Of a DNA stretch of 64,000 nt, positions 24,371 through 33,309 are shown one piece after another; the stretch's first letter is position 1; every line of letters begins with the position of its first letter. The notes beneath the pieces are model-generated. The model was not told the DNA's origin. It searched no databases and saw only the letters and a program-made list of their open reading frames with translations. This stretch comes from an uncultured Alkaliphilus sp. (GTDB lineage: Bacteria > Bacillota > Clostridia > Peptostreptococcales > Natronincolaceae). The translations under genes were made by a program, and so were the position numbers. The DNA is taken from NCBI GenBank assembly GCA_938074565.1, contig CALJEQ010000026.1:1-64000 (forward strand). The letters are read 5' to 3'.

Positions 24371-24970
24371 TTAAACAACCCCCTTATTTGCAGAAATAAT
24401 ATTGATGGTGTTTTGTGCCTCCATCAAAGTATAATTTCCTGTATTTCTTCCCCTAGAAACCGAAACTGCTATCACTTCAATATCAATAAAACTATTTTTT
24501 TTCAATTCCTCTAAAGCCGTTGCCAAACTCTCAATAGTTACGGTGGTTATGGTTATTCTCCCCCCAATGGGTAGCTTTCTACCCACTTCTTCAACAATTG
24601 CCTTCATTTCTCCACCACTGCCCCCAATAAATACCCGATCATAATGGGATAAGGTCTTTATTACATCTTTTCCCCTACCTTTAAGGATTTGGAAGTTTTC
24701 TACCCCAAAGGCTTCTTTGTTTTTTTCCAGTAGCAATAAAGCTTCTTCATTATGTTCAATTCCATAAACTTTTCCCTTTTGGGCAATTAATGCCCCTTCA
24801 ATGGAGACAGACCCCGTCCCTGCCCCTACATCAACTAAAATACTATCTTCCTTTAACCTTAACTTTCCCATGACAATTGCTCTAATCTCTTCTTTAGTCA
24901 TAGGTACTTTTCCCCTTATAAAATATTCATCAGGGATTCCAGAAGTTGAATAAACCCATTTTTTATTCAT
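24371..24970 (-). CDS. cbiT: Cobalt-precorrin-6B C15-methyltransferase (decarboxylating)
   Basis: Methylates C15 and decarboxylates the C12 acetate chain together with CbiE. The 199-residue protein begins GIPDEYFIRGKVPMTKEEIRAIVMGKLRL and has the class I SAM motif LVDVGAGTGSVSIEGAL, then YDRVFIGGSGGEMKAIVEE, all CbiT hallmarks. The start overlaps cbiE by eight bases; cbiL begins directly after the stop codon. Confidence 0.93.
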   Translation of the reverse strand: MNKKWVYSTSGIPDEYFIRGKVPMTKEEIRAIVMGKLRLKEDSILVDVGAGTGSVSIEGALIAQKGKVYGIEHNEEALLLLEKNKEAFGVENFQILKGRGKDVIKTLSHYDRVFIGGSGGEMKAIVEEVGRKLPIGGRITITTVTIESLATALEELKKNSFIDIEVIAVSVSRGRNTGNYTLMEAQNTINIISANKGVV

Positions 24971-25583
24971 TATTAATAATCACCACCGACATTTGATAGG
25001 GGGATGCTGCCATAATTTCCATAGGCGTTCCCACTGTAATCCGTTCATCGTCATAGGATAAATTTTCACCTACTGTTATTTTCACTGTTTCATAACCATT
25101 TTCTATTAATTCTTTTGCTATTTCCTTAGGTGAATGTTGTTGATCTGTTAATAGTGCCACCGAAGAATAACTTTTTAAAGCCAGTAAATAATCTTGCTTT
25201 CTTCCATGCACACTCATTAAAGCCGTTTGATGCCAAGTTTCTTTCATTTTGGCAAATAAATATTGAAAGGAGCTAAGCCCAGGTATAACTTCTATTTCTT
25301 CCTCTTTAAAATGTTTCTTCATAAAGGTTAACATACTGTAAAAACCTGTATCTCCAGAAAGTATTAAGCCAATTTGTTTATCGACTCTTTCTCTTTTCAT
25401 AAACTCCACCAAAGAAACTAGATCTTTATTTATGGTGAGGGTCTTCCCTTTAAACAATGGAAAAGTTTTTAAATTTCTTTCTCCTCCAATAAGTACATGG
25501 CATTTATCAATATACTGTCGGGCAACAGGTAGCACATAATCTGTATGCCCTGGTCCAATACCTATGATATAAATTTTATTCAT
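24963..25583 (-). CDS. cbiE: Cobalt-precorrin-7 C5-methyltransferase
   Basis: Methylates C5; in other genomes often fused to CbiT, here separate but overlapping. The 206-residue protein begins IYIIGIGPGHTDYVLPVARQYIDKCHVLIGGERN and contains LILSGDTGFYSMLTFMKKHF and IEVIPGLSSFQYLFAKMKETWHQTALMSVHGR, typical CbiE. TTGGAGGAG precedes ATG 25583 and the start overlaps cbiD by eight bases. Confidence 0.93.
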   Translation of the reverse strand: MNKIYIIGIGPGHTDYVLPVARQYIDKCHVLIGGERNLKTFPLFKGKTLTINKDLVSLVEFMKRERVDKQIGLILSGDTGFYSMLTFMKKHFKEEEIEVIPGLSSFQYLFAKMKETWHQTALMSVHGRKQDYLLALKSYSSVALLTDQQHSPKEIAKELIENGYETVKITVGENLSYDDERITVGTPMEIMAASPYQMSVVIINNE

Positions 25584-26697
25584 GTTGAAACTCCTCCAAA
25601 AGTCTTTTACCCTTGGGGCAAATTCCTAAAACCCCTTCCTCCATAGAAAATATAACACTACCAATCTCTATTTGATGATAGGTTCGCTGACAACATTTTT
25701 CAGTAATTGTTTTAGCTAAGGTATTAAAAACCGATTCATAACCAAATTTTAAAATCCATTTAACAGCTTCTTCTGTGGTGTTACTGTCCATTATTTTCTT
25801 AAGTTCCTCTACAGAAGCCCCCATCAAAGCAAGATGAGCAGTAATAGTTTCTAATCGACCATCGGCTATTTTACTATGGGTATGAAATATACCCCCTGCA
25901 ACTTTAACAATTTTACCTACATGTCCAATTAAAAGAATTTTTTCTATACCTTTTTCCATTGCTTCATCCAACATAAAACCAATAAAATTGCTGGTTTTAA
26001 ATATATATTTATCATCTATACTAAAATGTTCCCTTGCTAAATCTCTTCCATAGTTTCCAGGAACCATTACTAATTTCTTTACTCCATCTTCTTTAAGCAT
26101 GGAAAGTTCAATGGCTAAAGATTCTTTAAAGGCTTCCTCTGACATGGGTTCAACAATACCAGATGTACCCAAAATTGAAATCCCCCCCACAATCCCCAGT
26201 CTTGGGTTAAAGGTTTTTTCTGCAATTTCTTCCCCATTTGGCACAAATATTTTAATATCTACCCCTCTGTTTTCTCCTATAACACTTCTAACTTCCTTTT
26301 CAATCATTTGTCTTGGTACAGGGTTAATTGCCGCCATTCCCACTTTCATAGGTAGCCCTGCTTTAGTTATTCTACCAACACCTATACCACCATCTATTAC
26401 AATTTGTTGGTCTTCCCTCCATTTAACACAACTATGGATTTTAAGACCATTGGTGGCATCAGGGTCATCACCTCCATCTTTAATTACACTACAACATACC
26501 CCATTACCCTCCATAACAATATCATGTATTGAAAGATTTAACTGCCAACCTTTGGGGGTATCTATGGTAACTTGTTCTAACCTATTGCCCTCTAATAACA
26601 TTAGAGTTGCCGCCTTTGATGCCCCAGTGGCACAAGAGCCTGTGGTGTATCCGTACCGAAGTTTTTTACCATTTTTAATTATATATTTATCCAACAT
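25576..26697 (-). CDS. cbiD: Cobalt-precorrin-5B C1-methyltransferase
   Basis: Methylates C1 in the oxygen-independent branch; a marker of the anaerobic pathway. The 373-residue protein contains LRYGYTTGSCATGASKAA, VIKDGGDDPDATNGLKIHS, GIGVGRITKAGL, INPVPRQMI and GGISILGTSGIVEPMSEEA, all conserved in CbiD. The ribosome site before ATG 26697 (AGGCGATAG) is weaker than for most genes of the operon. It follows cbiC by 12 bases. Confidence 0.94.
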   Translation of the reverse strand: MLDKYIIKNGKKLRYGYTTGSCATGASKAATLMLLEGNRLEQVTIDTPKGWQLNLSIHDIVMEGNGVCCSVIKDGGDDPDATNGLKIHSCVKWREDQQIVIDGGIGVGRITKAGLPMKVGMAAINPVPRQMIEKEVRSVIGENRGVDIKIFVPNGEEIAEKTFNPRLGIVGGISILGTSGIVEPMSEEAFKESLAIELSMLKEDGVKKLVMVPGNYGRDLAREHFSIDDKYIFKTSNFIGFMLDEAMEKGIEKILLIGHVGKIVKVAGGIFHTHSKIADGRLETITAHLALMGASVEELKKIMDSNTTEEAVKWILKFGYESVFNTLAKTITEKCCQRTYHQIEIGSVIFSMEEGVLGICPKGKRLLEEFQHE

Positions 26698-26709
26698 ATG
26701 TACTATCGC

Positions 26710-27330
26710 CTATTCCATCATGTAGAGTAACGCATTTACAATGGCAGCAGCAACGGTACTACCACCCTTTCTTCCTAAGGTGGTGATATAGGGAACATCT
26801 CTTTTTACTAATTCATCTTTAGACTCCTTCGCCCCCACAAACCCCACAGGTACACCTATAATTAGGTTAGGTTTTACTTTGTTTTCATCAATATATTGAC
26901 ATAACATAAATAGGGCTGTAGGTGCGTTACCAACAACAAAGATTTTAGTACTTTCATCTTCCATTGCCTTTTCCATTCCCACCATAGAACGGGTTATTCC
27001 CCTTTCCTTAGCCTCTATAGCCACTTTAGGGTCATCCACTAGGCAATATACCTCACACTGATGCTTTGCTAACGCCCTTTTATTGATACCAGAAAGAGCC
27101 ATCTTGGTGTCTGTATAGATTTTACATCCCTTTTTTAATGCATCTAAAGCTGATTCCACTGCTTCTGGATGAATTGCTGTAATGTCGGCATATTGAAAAT
27201 CTGCTGTGGTATGAATCATTCGTTTAATGATTTTTCCTTCTAACTCTGGAAATACCTTATCTCCTAATTCATCTGTAATGATTTCAAAACTTCTATTTTC
27301 TATTTCCATTGGTTCTTTTATGTACTCCAA
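26710..27330 (-). CDS. cbiC: Cobalt-precorrin-8 methylmutase
   Basis: Moves the methyl from C11 to C12 to give cobyrinate. The 206-residue protein has HTTADFQYADITAIHPEAVESALDALKKGCKIYTDTKMALSGIN (active-site His region), VVGNAPTALFMLCQYI and GVPVGFVGAKESKDELVKRDVPYITTLGRKGGSTVAAAIVNALL, as in CbiC/CobH. It starts at TTG 27330 behind AGGGGGAAA. Confidence 0.93.
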   Translation of the reverse strand: MEYIKEPMEIENRSFEIITDELGDKVFPELEGKIIKRMIHTTADFQYADITAIHPEAVESALDALKKGCKIYTDTKMALSGINKRALAKHQCEVYCLVDDPKVAIEAKERGITRSMVGMEKAMEDESTKIFVVGNAPTALFMLCQYIDENKVKPNLIIGVPVGFVGAKESKDELVKRDVPYITTLGRKGGSTVAAAIVNALLYMME

Positions 27331-27344
27331 CTTATTTCCCCCTA

Positions 27345-28217
27345 TCAGATCATTTTTGCTCCACCTTCAACAATGTTATAACTTTTTATGTTGGTATAAT
27401 TGACTCTATATTCTTTATTATTAAATTCATCAGTAAACTTCTCTAGGTCAAACCCTTTCTCTTGATAAAGGATTCCCACAACCGAGCCACTATGGGCTAC
27501 ATTTACACCATAAGCTCCCATTTTTACTGCCATTTCAATTATTTCCTCTAAACCTACCTTATGGAGTATTTCTTGATTTGCTACAGCACTTACTGTAGCG
27601 GCTTTTCCAATATGATATAAATTTTTTAATTCCATACCCTTTTCAAAGTGTTTTAATGCATTGTTTAATTTTCCTTCTTGTCTTATTAGTTTTTCATCTC
27701 GGTTTATTTTACGAAAATCTAGTGTATTAATCATTTCTTTGCCTTCCAATAGCAGTACTTTACAACAGGGTAATTTCCCATAATTTTTTATAAAGTCCCC
27801 TTTTAAGTGATCAAAAAGGGTAATTTCTGAAAAAACTGTGCTATCGGTGGGTTCAATGGCTACACATAAAGAGGCTATTTCCTCTTGTGTAATATTTTTT
27901 CCTAAATACGTGGCGACAGCTAAAGCAGTGGCTACCAAATCAGCAGTGCTACTTGCCATTCCTTTTCCTATTGGAATATCTGACTTTATCCCTAGTTCTA
28001 AACAATTTATCATTTTATCATTTTCAATTTTGTAATATTGAAAAACGTTATTTAACATTTGATAAGATTTTTTATACCAATTAATATTGGTGGGTTTCCT
28101 TTCCTTTAGTTCAACATAAGAATAACAATCTATACTATAGGAGATTAATTTTTCTCCACCTAAAAGCCATCCTTGTACTAGTTCTCCACAGGAGGCTGGG
28201 GCTATGGCTTGTATCAT
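27345..28217 (-). CDS. GHMP kinase, PduX-like L-threonine kinase
   Basis: Probably phosphorylates L-threonine to supply the aminopropanol arm of cobalamin. The 290-residue GHMP kinase begins MIQAIAPASCGELVQGWLLGG, the PduX-type start (CGEL.QG), has the ATP-binding motif IPIGKGMASSTADLVATA and a late AHSGSVVGILY. Position between alpha-ribazole and corrin genes supports the PduX role over other GHMP kinases, but substrate is inferred. ATG 28217 has GAGGGAC upstream; the stop is 14 bases before cbiC. Confidence 0.8.
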   Translation of the reverse strand: MIQAIAPASCGELVQGWLLGGEKLISYSIDCYSYVELKERKPTNINWYKKSYQMLNNVFQYYKIENDKMINCLELGIKSDIPIGKGMASSTADLVATALAVATYLGKNITQEEIASLCVAIEPTDSTVFSEITLFDHLKGDFIKNYGKLPCCKVLLLEGKEMINTLDFRKINRDEKLIRQEGKLNNALKHFEKGMELKNLYHIGKAATVSAVANQEILHKVGLEEIIEMAVKMGAYGVNVAHSGSVVGILYQEKGFDLEKFTDEFNNKEYRVNYTNIKSYNIVEGGAKMI

Positions 28218-28293
28218 ACTGTCCCTCTTTCTTTATACTTCATATTTAAGAAATTAAGTTTATAATTTTGAACATTAAACCACTTATGTCACT

Positions 28294-29040
28294 TTAAATT
28301 AACTTTCCTATTTCCGTTAAAGGTTGTTTTATCTTTTTAGAAAGTTCTTTTTCTTTTTCTTTATCCATAGAAAAAATAACTACGGTGGCAGGGCCAGCAG
28401 ATTTAGTTAAGTCCACCATTACTCCTTCCAGTAGTTGAAACTTACAGTCATTTAAGCTTGCTAAAGTTTCTACTTCGTAGACTATCCCCTTTGACCCGAC
28501 GGGAATAATCTCATTTACACAATTAAAGGTCACCAGCTCTTTTAAACTTTGTAGACTACATATTTCTTGGTCATGGGGTAGCTGAATTTCTCCTCCCACC
28601 TTGGGTATACCCAATAAATATATGGCATCTCCCACTTGAGACTTCCCTACTTTACATTTTTCCACTTCCACCTCACCCACAATAGTGACCCCAATACCTG
28701 TCTGAACTGTTTGAAAATTTTCTTCAGTGCTACCATTTATACTTTCTAAAGGGATTTCCCCTTCTTTTAACAACTCTTCTATTCCTTTGATAATTTCTTC
28801 CCCTGTGGGGTTCATTTCCACCGATAAAGTATTAATAACTGCCACTGGTGTTGCCCCCACCGATAAAATTTCCATTAAGGGAACTCTGGTGGTATAATAC
28901 CCCACTAATTGTGGAGATACTTTTAATAGATCCATTTCTTTATTGCCAATTCCTCCGCAAGAGTCACAGGCAATGACTAAACTTTTATTTTCTGTGGTTT
29001 TTATAAATGTTAAATCCCTTTGCCTTTTAATAGCCACCAT
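28294..29040 (-). CDS. cblS: Alpha-ribazole kinase CblS (AIR synthase-related)
   Basis: A 248-residue protein of the PurM/ThiL/SelD superfamily: SLVIACDSCGGIGNKE (phosphate/Mg start), VGYYTTRVPLMEILSVGATPVAVINTLS, GIGVTIVGEV and LEGVMVDLTKSAGPATVVIFS. It is paired with an ECF transporter S component in the overlapping upstream gene, the arrangement of cblT-cblS in Listeria and Geobacillus, where CblS phosphorylates alpha-ribazole for lower-ligand attachment. The call rests on fold plus that pairing. GGGGAGAGG precedes ATG 29040, which lies 14 bases inside cblT. Confidence 0.8.
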   Translation of the reverse strand: MVAIKRQRDLTFIKTTENKSLVIACDSCGGIGNKEMDLLKVSPQLVGYYTTRVPLMEILSVGATPVAVINTLSVEMNPTGEEIIKGIEELLKEGEIPLESINGSTEENFQTVQTGIGVTIVGEVEVEKCKVGKSQVGDAIYLLGIPKVGGEIQLPHDQEICSLQSLKELVTFNCVNEIIPVGSKGIVYEVETLASLNDCKFQLLEGVMVDLTKSAGPATVVIFSMDKEKEKELSKKIKQPLTEIGKLI

Positions 29041-29551
29041 TTGTACCTCTCCCCTTAAGGCGATTATAAAGTATAGCTGCCAATAAAATATTTAAAGTGG
29101 ATGCAACTGTAAGGGAAACCCAAATAACTAAAAATAGAGGCCATCCACTAAAAGGTAACCCTAGAAAAATAGAAACAGGTACTGCCAACAAAGCTGCCCC
29201 TGGTCCATTTAATAGAATACCTATAATGATGGCAACCAGTGGATTAATTTTTTTCCATACTACACCAAAAACTGCTACAATAACAAACATTTGTAATGAA
29301 ACAATAAGATGCATCGGTAAAGTTAATTGAAAACCTGCCGTCATGGCAGACACTAAATGTCCTAGTAAACCAATAATCCCCCCCATAACTGGCCCCATAT
29401 AAAGGGCTGCAAAAAATGCTGGTAAAGAGTCAAAGGCTATACTACCTTGAATTTTTATTTGAGCCCCTACAACACTTAGGGCAATTAGAAGTCCCATTGT
29501 TATTAAATCTTTTAAAGTAACTACCTTTTTTCTTTTGTTCTGAAAAATCAT
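29027..29551 (-). CDS. cblT: ECF transporter S component, alpha-ribazole uptake CblT
   Basis: An integral membrane substrate-binding component with five to six helices (LITMGLLIALSVVGAQIKI, FFAALYMGPVMGGIIGLLGHLVSAMTAG, LVAIIIGILLNGPGAALLAVPVSIFLG). The overlap with cblS identifies it as CblT, which takes up alpha-ribazole using a shared ECF energising module; the module genes are not in this window. The second ATG (29551) is chosen because the first (29557) directly touches the GGGGG ribosome site. A 94-base gap separates it from cbiA. Confidence 0.8.
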   Translation of the reverse strand: MIFQNKRKKVVTLKDLITMGLLIALSVVGAQIKIQGSIAFDSLPAFFAALYMGPVMGGIIGLLGHLVSAMTAGFQLTLPMHLIVSLQMFVIVAVFGVVWKKINPLVAIIIGILLNGPGAALLAVPVSIFLGLPFSGWPLFLVIWVSLTVASTLNILLAAILYNRLKGRGTNGGY

Positions 29552-29651
29552 CTTCATCCCCCATATATCTATTTTATTAAGTTTATAATCTGTTCTTTAT
29601 TTATTAATGCTTAGAGCCTTTTAATTTATTAATTCAACTAATCTACACATA

Positions 29652-31034
29652 TTAATGATTATTATAAAACTTGCAGGCTTCTAAGAAGGCTTTAGGAAAC
29701 TCTAAGTTACTATAAAAATGGATATGACTAAAAGCCCCCAAGCAATTATATTGAAATAATCCACAATTCCATTGGGAAATCAACCGTCCATCCCTATACT
29801 TATCCACAGAATATACATATTCGTTGTGGTTACTTTCCACTATTGCCCTATGAAATTCATGTCCCTTTATTCCATGTATTGGATTATTAAAAACTTCATT
29901 GTTTTTAAAATGAATTTGATTATAGCCAAACCGTTGAAGTCTATTGGTCATGGTGGCATTGGCATCAAATATACCTAACATTTTATAGGTTTCGCCACAA
30001 AAGTTTGTAATAGAGTTGGTTAAGTACATAAAACCACCACATTCACCATAGGTGGGTAACCCTTTTTTTATTTTTTTCTTTATATCTTCCCGTAGTTTTT
30101 GATTATCTTCTAATTGAGAAGCAAAAACCTCTGGAAAACCTCCCCCTATGTAGAGTCCTTGGATATTATGTGGTAATTTTTCATCCCTCAATGGACTAAA
30201 GGGAACTAATGTCACCCCTAATTCATTTAACAGGTCTAAATTATCTTGATAATAAAAATTAAAGGCCTCATCATAAGCATAGGCAATATTAAATTTGTAT
30301 TCTCCAGTTAAAGTAGGTAACTGTATGGTTTCTAAGGTTTCAACGTCTCTAGCCATTTCAATTAACTCATCTAAATCCACCGTTTCCTCCACCATTGCAA
30401 CAATTTCATCTATTTTTTCCTTTAAATATCCCACTTCCATTGAAGGTATTAACCCTAAATGTCTACTCTCCAGTTTCACATTTTGGTTTTTGTTTAAATA
30501 ACCTAAACATTTTACACCAATTTTTTCTTCAATGACATTTTTTAAAAGTTCATAATGTTTTTCACCAGATACTTGATTAATAATTACACCCTTTAAGTTT
30601 ACTTCTGGGTCTAACATTTTATAGCCTAATACCATAGCCGCGGCACTATTAGACATTCCCCCGCCATTAATAATCAGCACCACAGGTGCTTTTAGTATTT
30701 TAGCAATATGGGCGGTACTGCCTTCATGGGTTAACGTTCCTACTCCATCATAAAGACCCATTACCCCTTCAATAACGGCTAAGTCCTGCTGTTTACAACT
30801 TTTTTGAAATAAGCCTTTTACAACGTCTTCTTTTAATAGATAACTATCCAAATTTCTGGAGGGAACACCTGTAACACTTCTATGAAACTGTGGGTCAATA
30901 TAGTCTGGCCCTACTTTAAAAGGTTTTATAGCTAAACCTCTTTTTCTAATTGCCCCCATTATACCCAGCGATAGGGTAGTTTTCCCCACACCACTTTGGG
31001 TTCCTGCCAGTACAATTCTTCCCCCTAAATCCAT
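29652..31034 (-). CDS. cbiA: Cobyrinate a,c-diamide synthase
   Basis: ATP- and glutamine-dependent amidation of the a and c side chains of cobyrinate. The 460-residue protein has the N-terminal dethiobiotin-synthetase-like domain (VLAGTQSGVGKTTLSLGIMGA; KPFKVGPDYIDPQFH) and a C-terminal glutamine amidotransferase domain with YGECGGFMYL carrying the catalytic cysteine. GGAGCTGGAG precedes ATG 31034, which overlaps the hemL stop by one base. Confidence 0.94.
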   Translation of the reverse strand: MDLGGRIVLAGTQSGVGKTTLSLGIMGAIRKRGLAIKPFKVGPDYIDPQFHRSVTGVPSRNLDSYLLKEDVVKGLFQKSCKQQDLAVIEGVMGLYDGVGTLTHEGSTAHIAKILKAPVVLIINGGGMSNSAAAMVLGYKMLDPEVNLKGVIINQVSGEKHYELLKNVIEEKIGVKCLGYLNKNQNVKLESRHLGLIPSMEVGYLKEKIDEIVAMVEETVDLDELIEMARDVETLETIQLPTLTGEYKFNIAYAYDEAFNFYYQDNLDLLNELGVTLVPFSPLRDEKLPHNIQGLYIGGGFPEVFASQLEDNQKLREDIKKKIKKGLPTYGECGGFMYLTNSITNFCGETYKMLGIFDANATMTNRLQRFGYNQIHFKNNEVFNNPIHGIKGHEFHRAIVESNHNEYVYSVDKYRDGRLISQWNCGLFQYNCLGAFSHIHFYSNLEFPKAFLEACKFYNNH

Positions 31035-32332
31035 TACTCCAGCTCCTTTACCTTTAACAAAGCATGACCTGCTGCATCTATGGTTTGTTGAATCATTTCA
31101 TCGGTATGGGTAGCTGAAATAAACAAAGCTTCAAATTGAGAAGGGGCTAAATAAACACTTTTAGACAACATCTCTCTAAAGAATACTGCATATTTTTCTG
31201 TATCAGAGGTGGAAGCACTTTCAAAGTCAGTTACTTCTACATCGGTAAAGAACATACAAACCATAGAACCTACTCTATTGAAGGAAGCCTTTACTCCAAG
31301 CCTCTCCACATGTTGTTTTAATCCTTTTTCCAACATTTCTGCCTTTGCTTCTAAGTTCTGATATATTTCTGGGTTTTCTTTTAAAATACTTAAAGTTGTA
31401 TAACCAGCCATCATCGCCAATGGATTTCCTGATAATGTACCAGCTTGATATACTGGCCCTAAAGGTGAAAGATATTCCATAACTTCCCTTCTTCCCCCAA
31501 AAGCCCCCACTGGTAATCCTCCACCAATGATTTTTCCAAAACAAGTTAAATCTGGTTGTATGCCGTACAGACTTTGAGCACCCTCAAAGGCAACCCTAAA
31601 ACCTGTCATTACTTCGTCAAATATTAGTAGGCTACCATGCTCTTCCGTTAACTCCCTTAATCTTGTAGCAAACTTTTGAGTCATGGGTACAACCCCCATA
31701 TTACCAGCAACTGGCTCAATAATCACTGCTGCAATATCCTTACCTGCCTCTTGAAAGATAGCTTCTATATTTCCTATACTATTGAATTGAGCCGTAATGG
31801 TGTTTTTAGCAGTTTCCTCTGTTACCCCTGGGCTACTGGGGACGCCGTGGGTTAATGCTCCAGAACCTGCTTTAATTAGTAAAGCATCAGAATGACCGTG
31901 ATAATTACCACTGAATTTAACTATTTTACTTCTTCCAGTAAAACCCCTTGCCAACCTTAATGCCGTCATGGTTGCCTCTGTTCCCGAATTTACCATACGA
32001 ATCATTTCAATTGACGGAATAGATTCAATGACTAACTTAGCTAGTTTAGACTCTAACGCTGTAGGTGCTCCAAAGCTTGTTCCATTTTCCAATACTTCTT
32101 TTAAGCTTTCCACCACTTGGGGGTGACAATGACCTAAAATTAATGGCCCCCAAGAACCTACATAGTCAATATACTTGTTGTCATCTTCATCAAAAAGATA
32201 TGCCCCTTGTCCCTTTTTCATAAAAGGAGGGTTCATTCCTACTGATGAAAACGCCCTTACGGGGCTATTTACCCCCCCTGGCATAAGTTTTTTAGATTCT
32301 TCAAATAATTTTAATGATCTTTCTAGTTTCAT
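31034..32332 (-). CDS. hemL: Glutamate-1-semialdehyde 2,1-aminomutase
   Basis: PLP enzyme that forms 5-aminolevulinate from glutamate semialdehyde. Seen: [65 protein letters not shown] and [17 protein letters not shown] with the PLP lysine. The frame is open to 32353; ATG 32332 is preferred because AAGGAGGAA lies upstream at good spacing and it overlaps the hemB stop (ATGA). The gene is normal in length. Confidence 0.95.
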   Translation of the reverse strand: MKLERSLKLFEESKKLMPGGVNSPVRAFSSVGMNPPFMKKGQGAYLFDEDDNKYIDYVGSWGPLILGHCHPQVVESLKEVLENGTSFGAPTALESKLAKLVIESIPSIEMIRMVNSGTEATMTALRLARGFTGRSKIVKFSGNYHGHSDALLIKAGSGALTHGVPSSPGVTEETAKNTITAQFNSIGNIEAIFQEAGKDIAAVIIEPVAGNMGVVPMTQKFATRLRELTEEHGSLLIFDEVMTGFRVAFEGAQSLYGIQPDLTCFGKIIGGGLPVGAFGGRREVMEYLSPLGPVYQAGTLSGNPLAMMAGYTTLSILKENPEIYQNLEAKAEMLEKGLKQHVERLGVKASFNRVGSMVCMFFTDVEVTDFESASTSDTEKYAVFFREMLSKSVYLAPSQFEALFISATHTDEMIQQTIDAAGHALLKVKELE

Positions 32333-33309
32333 TGGGGATTCCTCCTTATCCATTCTGCCATATCTTTGGCAAAGTAGGTTAATATCATATCTGCCCCTGC
32401 CCTTTTTATGGAAGTTAAAATTTCAACCATTGCCTTTTCTTCATCTATTAACCCTTCCCTTGCTGCCAACTTCACCATAGTATACTCACCACTTACATGA
32501 TAGGCCGCTAAAGGTACTTGATATGTTTCCTTAAGTTGATAAATAATGTCTAGGTAAGCCAATGCAGGTTTTACCATTAGAATATCTGCCCCTTCTTCTA
32601 TGTCTAAAGCAGCTTCCCTTAGGGCTTCCTTAGTATTAGCGGGGTTCATTTGATATGTTTTTCTATCACCAAACTGAGGGCTTGAACCTGCTGCACTTCT
32701 AAAAGGGCCATAAAAGACTGAAGCATATTTTACACTATAGCTCACAATAGAAATGTGGCTAAAATTGTTTTTATCCAACACCTGTCTTATTTTTGCCACC
32801 CTTCCATCCATCATGTCTGATGGGGCAACCACATCAGCCCCTGCCATAGCATGGGATAGAGCAACATTGGCAATTACATCTAAAGATTCATCATTAAGTA
32901 TTTGATCTCCCTTTATTAAGCCACAGTGTCCGTGGTCAGTGTACTGACATAAACAAACATCTGACATAACAACTAATTCTGGATAATGCTTTTTAACTGC
33001 TCTAATTGCCTGTTGAACAATACCATTAATGGAATATGCTTCAGAGCCATATTCGTCCTTCTCTTTTGGAATACCAAATAAAATAATTGATTGTATGCCT
33101 AGTTCAACCACTTCTTTTACTTCTTCTAACAATACATCTACAGAACAATGATATTGCCCTGGTAAAGCTTCAATTTCTCTCTTTATCCCTTCTCCGTGGA
33201 CAACAAAAATAGGGTAAATTAAGTCTGAAATATTTACCCTTGTTTCCTGTACTAAGTTACGAAGTCCTATACTCCTTCTTAACCGCCGAGGTCTTTGTAT
33301 CATTTCCAT
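32329..33309 (-). CDS. hemB: Delta-aminolevulinic acid dehydratase
   Basis: Condenses two 5-aminolevulinates to porphobilinogen. The 326-residue enzyme shows [16 protein letters not shown] (metal cysteine region), [26 protein letters not shown] (catalytic lysine) and [22 protein letters not shown] precedes ATG 33309, which overlaps the cobA-hemD stop by one base. Confidence 0.95.
   Translation of the reverse strand: MEMIQRPRRLRRSIGLRNLVQETRVNISDLIYPIFVVHGEGIKREIEALPGQYHCSVDVLLEEVKEVVELGIQSIILFGIPKEKDEYGSEAYSINGIVQQAIRAVKKHYPELVVMSDVCLCQYTDHGHCGLIKGDQILNDESLDVIANVALSHAMAGADVVAPSDMMDGRVAKIRQVLDKNNFSHISIVSYSVKYASVFYGPFRSAAGSSPQFGDRKTYQMNPANTKEALREAALDIEEGADILMVKPALAYLDIIYQLKETYQVPLAAYHVSGEYTMVKLAAREGLIDEEKAMVEILTSIKRAGADMILTYFAKDMAEWIRRNPQ

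Noticed and set aside
29558..29651. Second cobalamin riboswitch before cblT
   Set aside because: The 94-base gap contains no B12 box or aptamer core.
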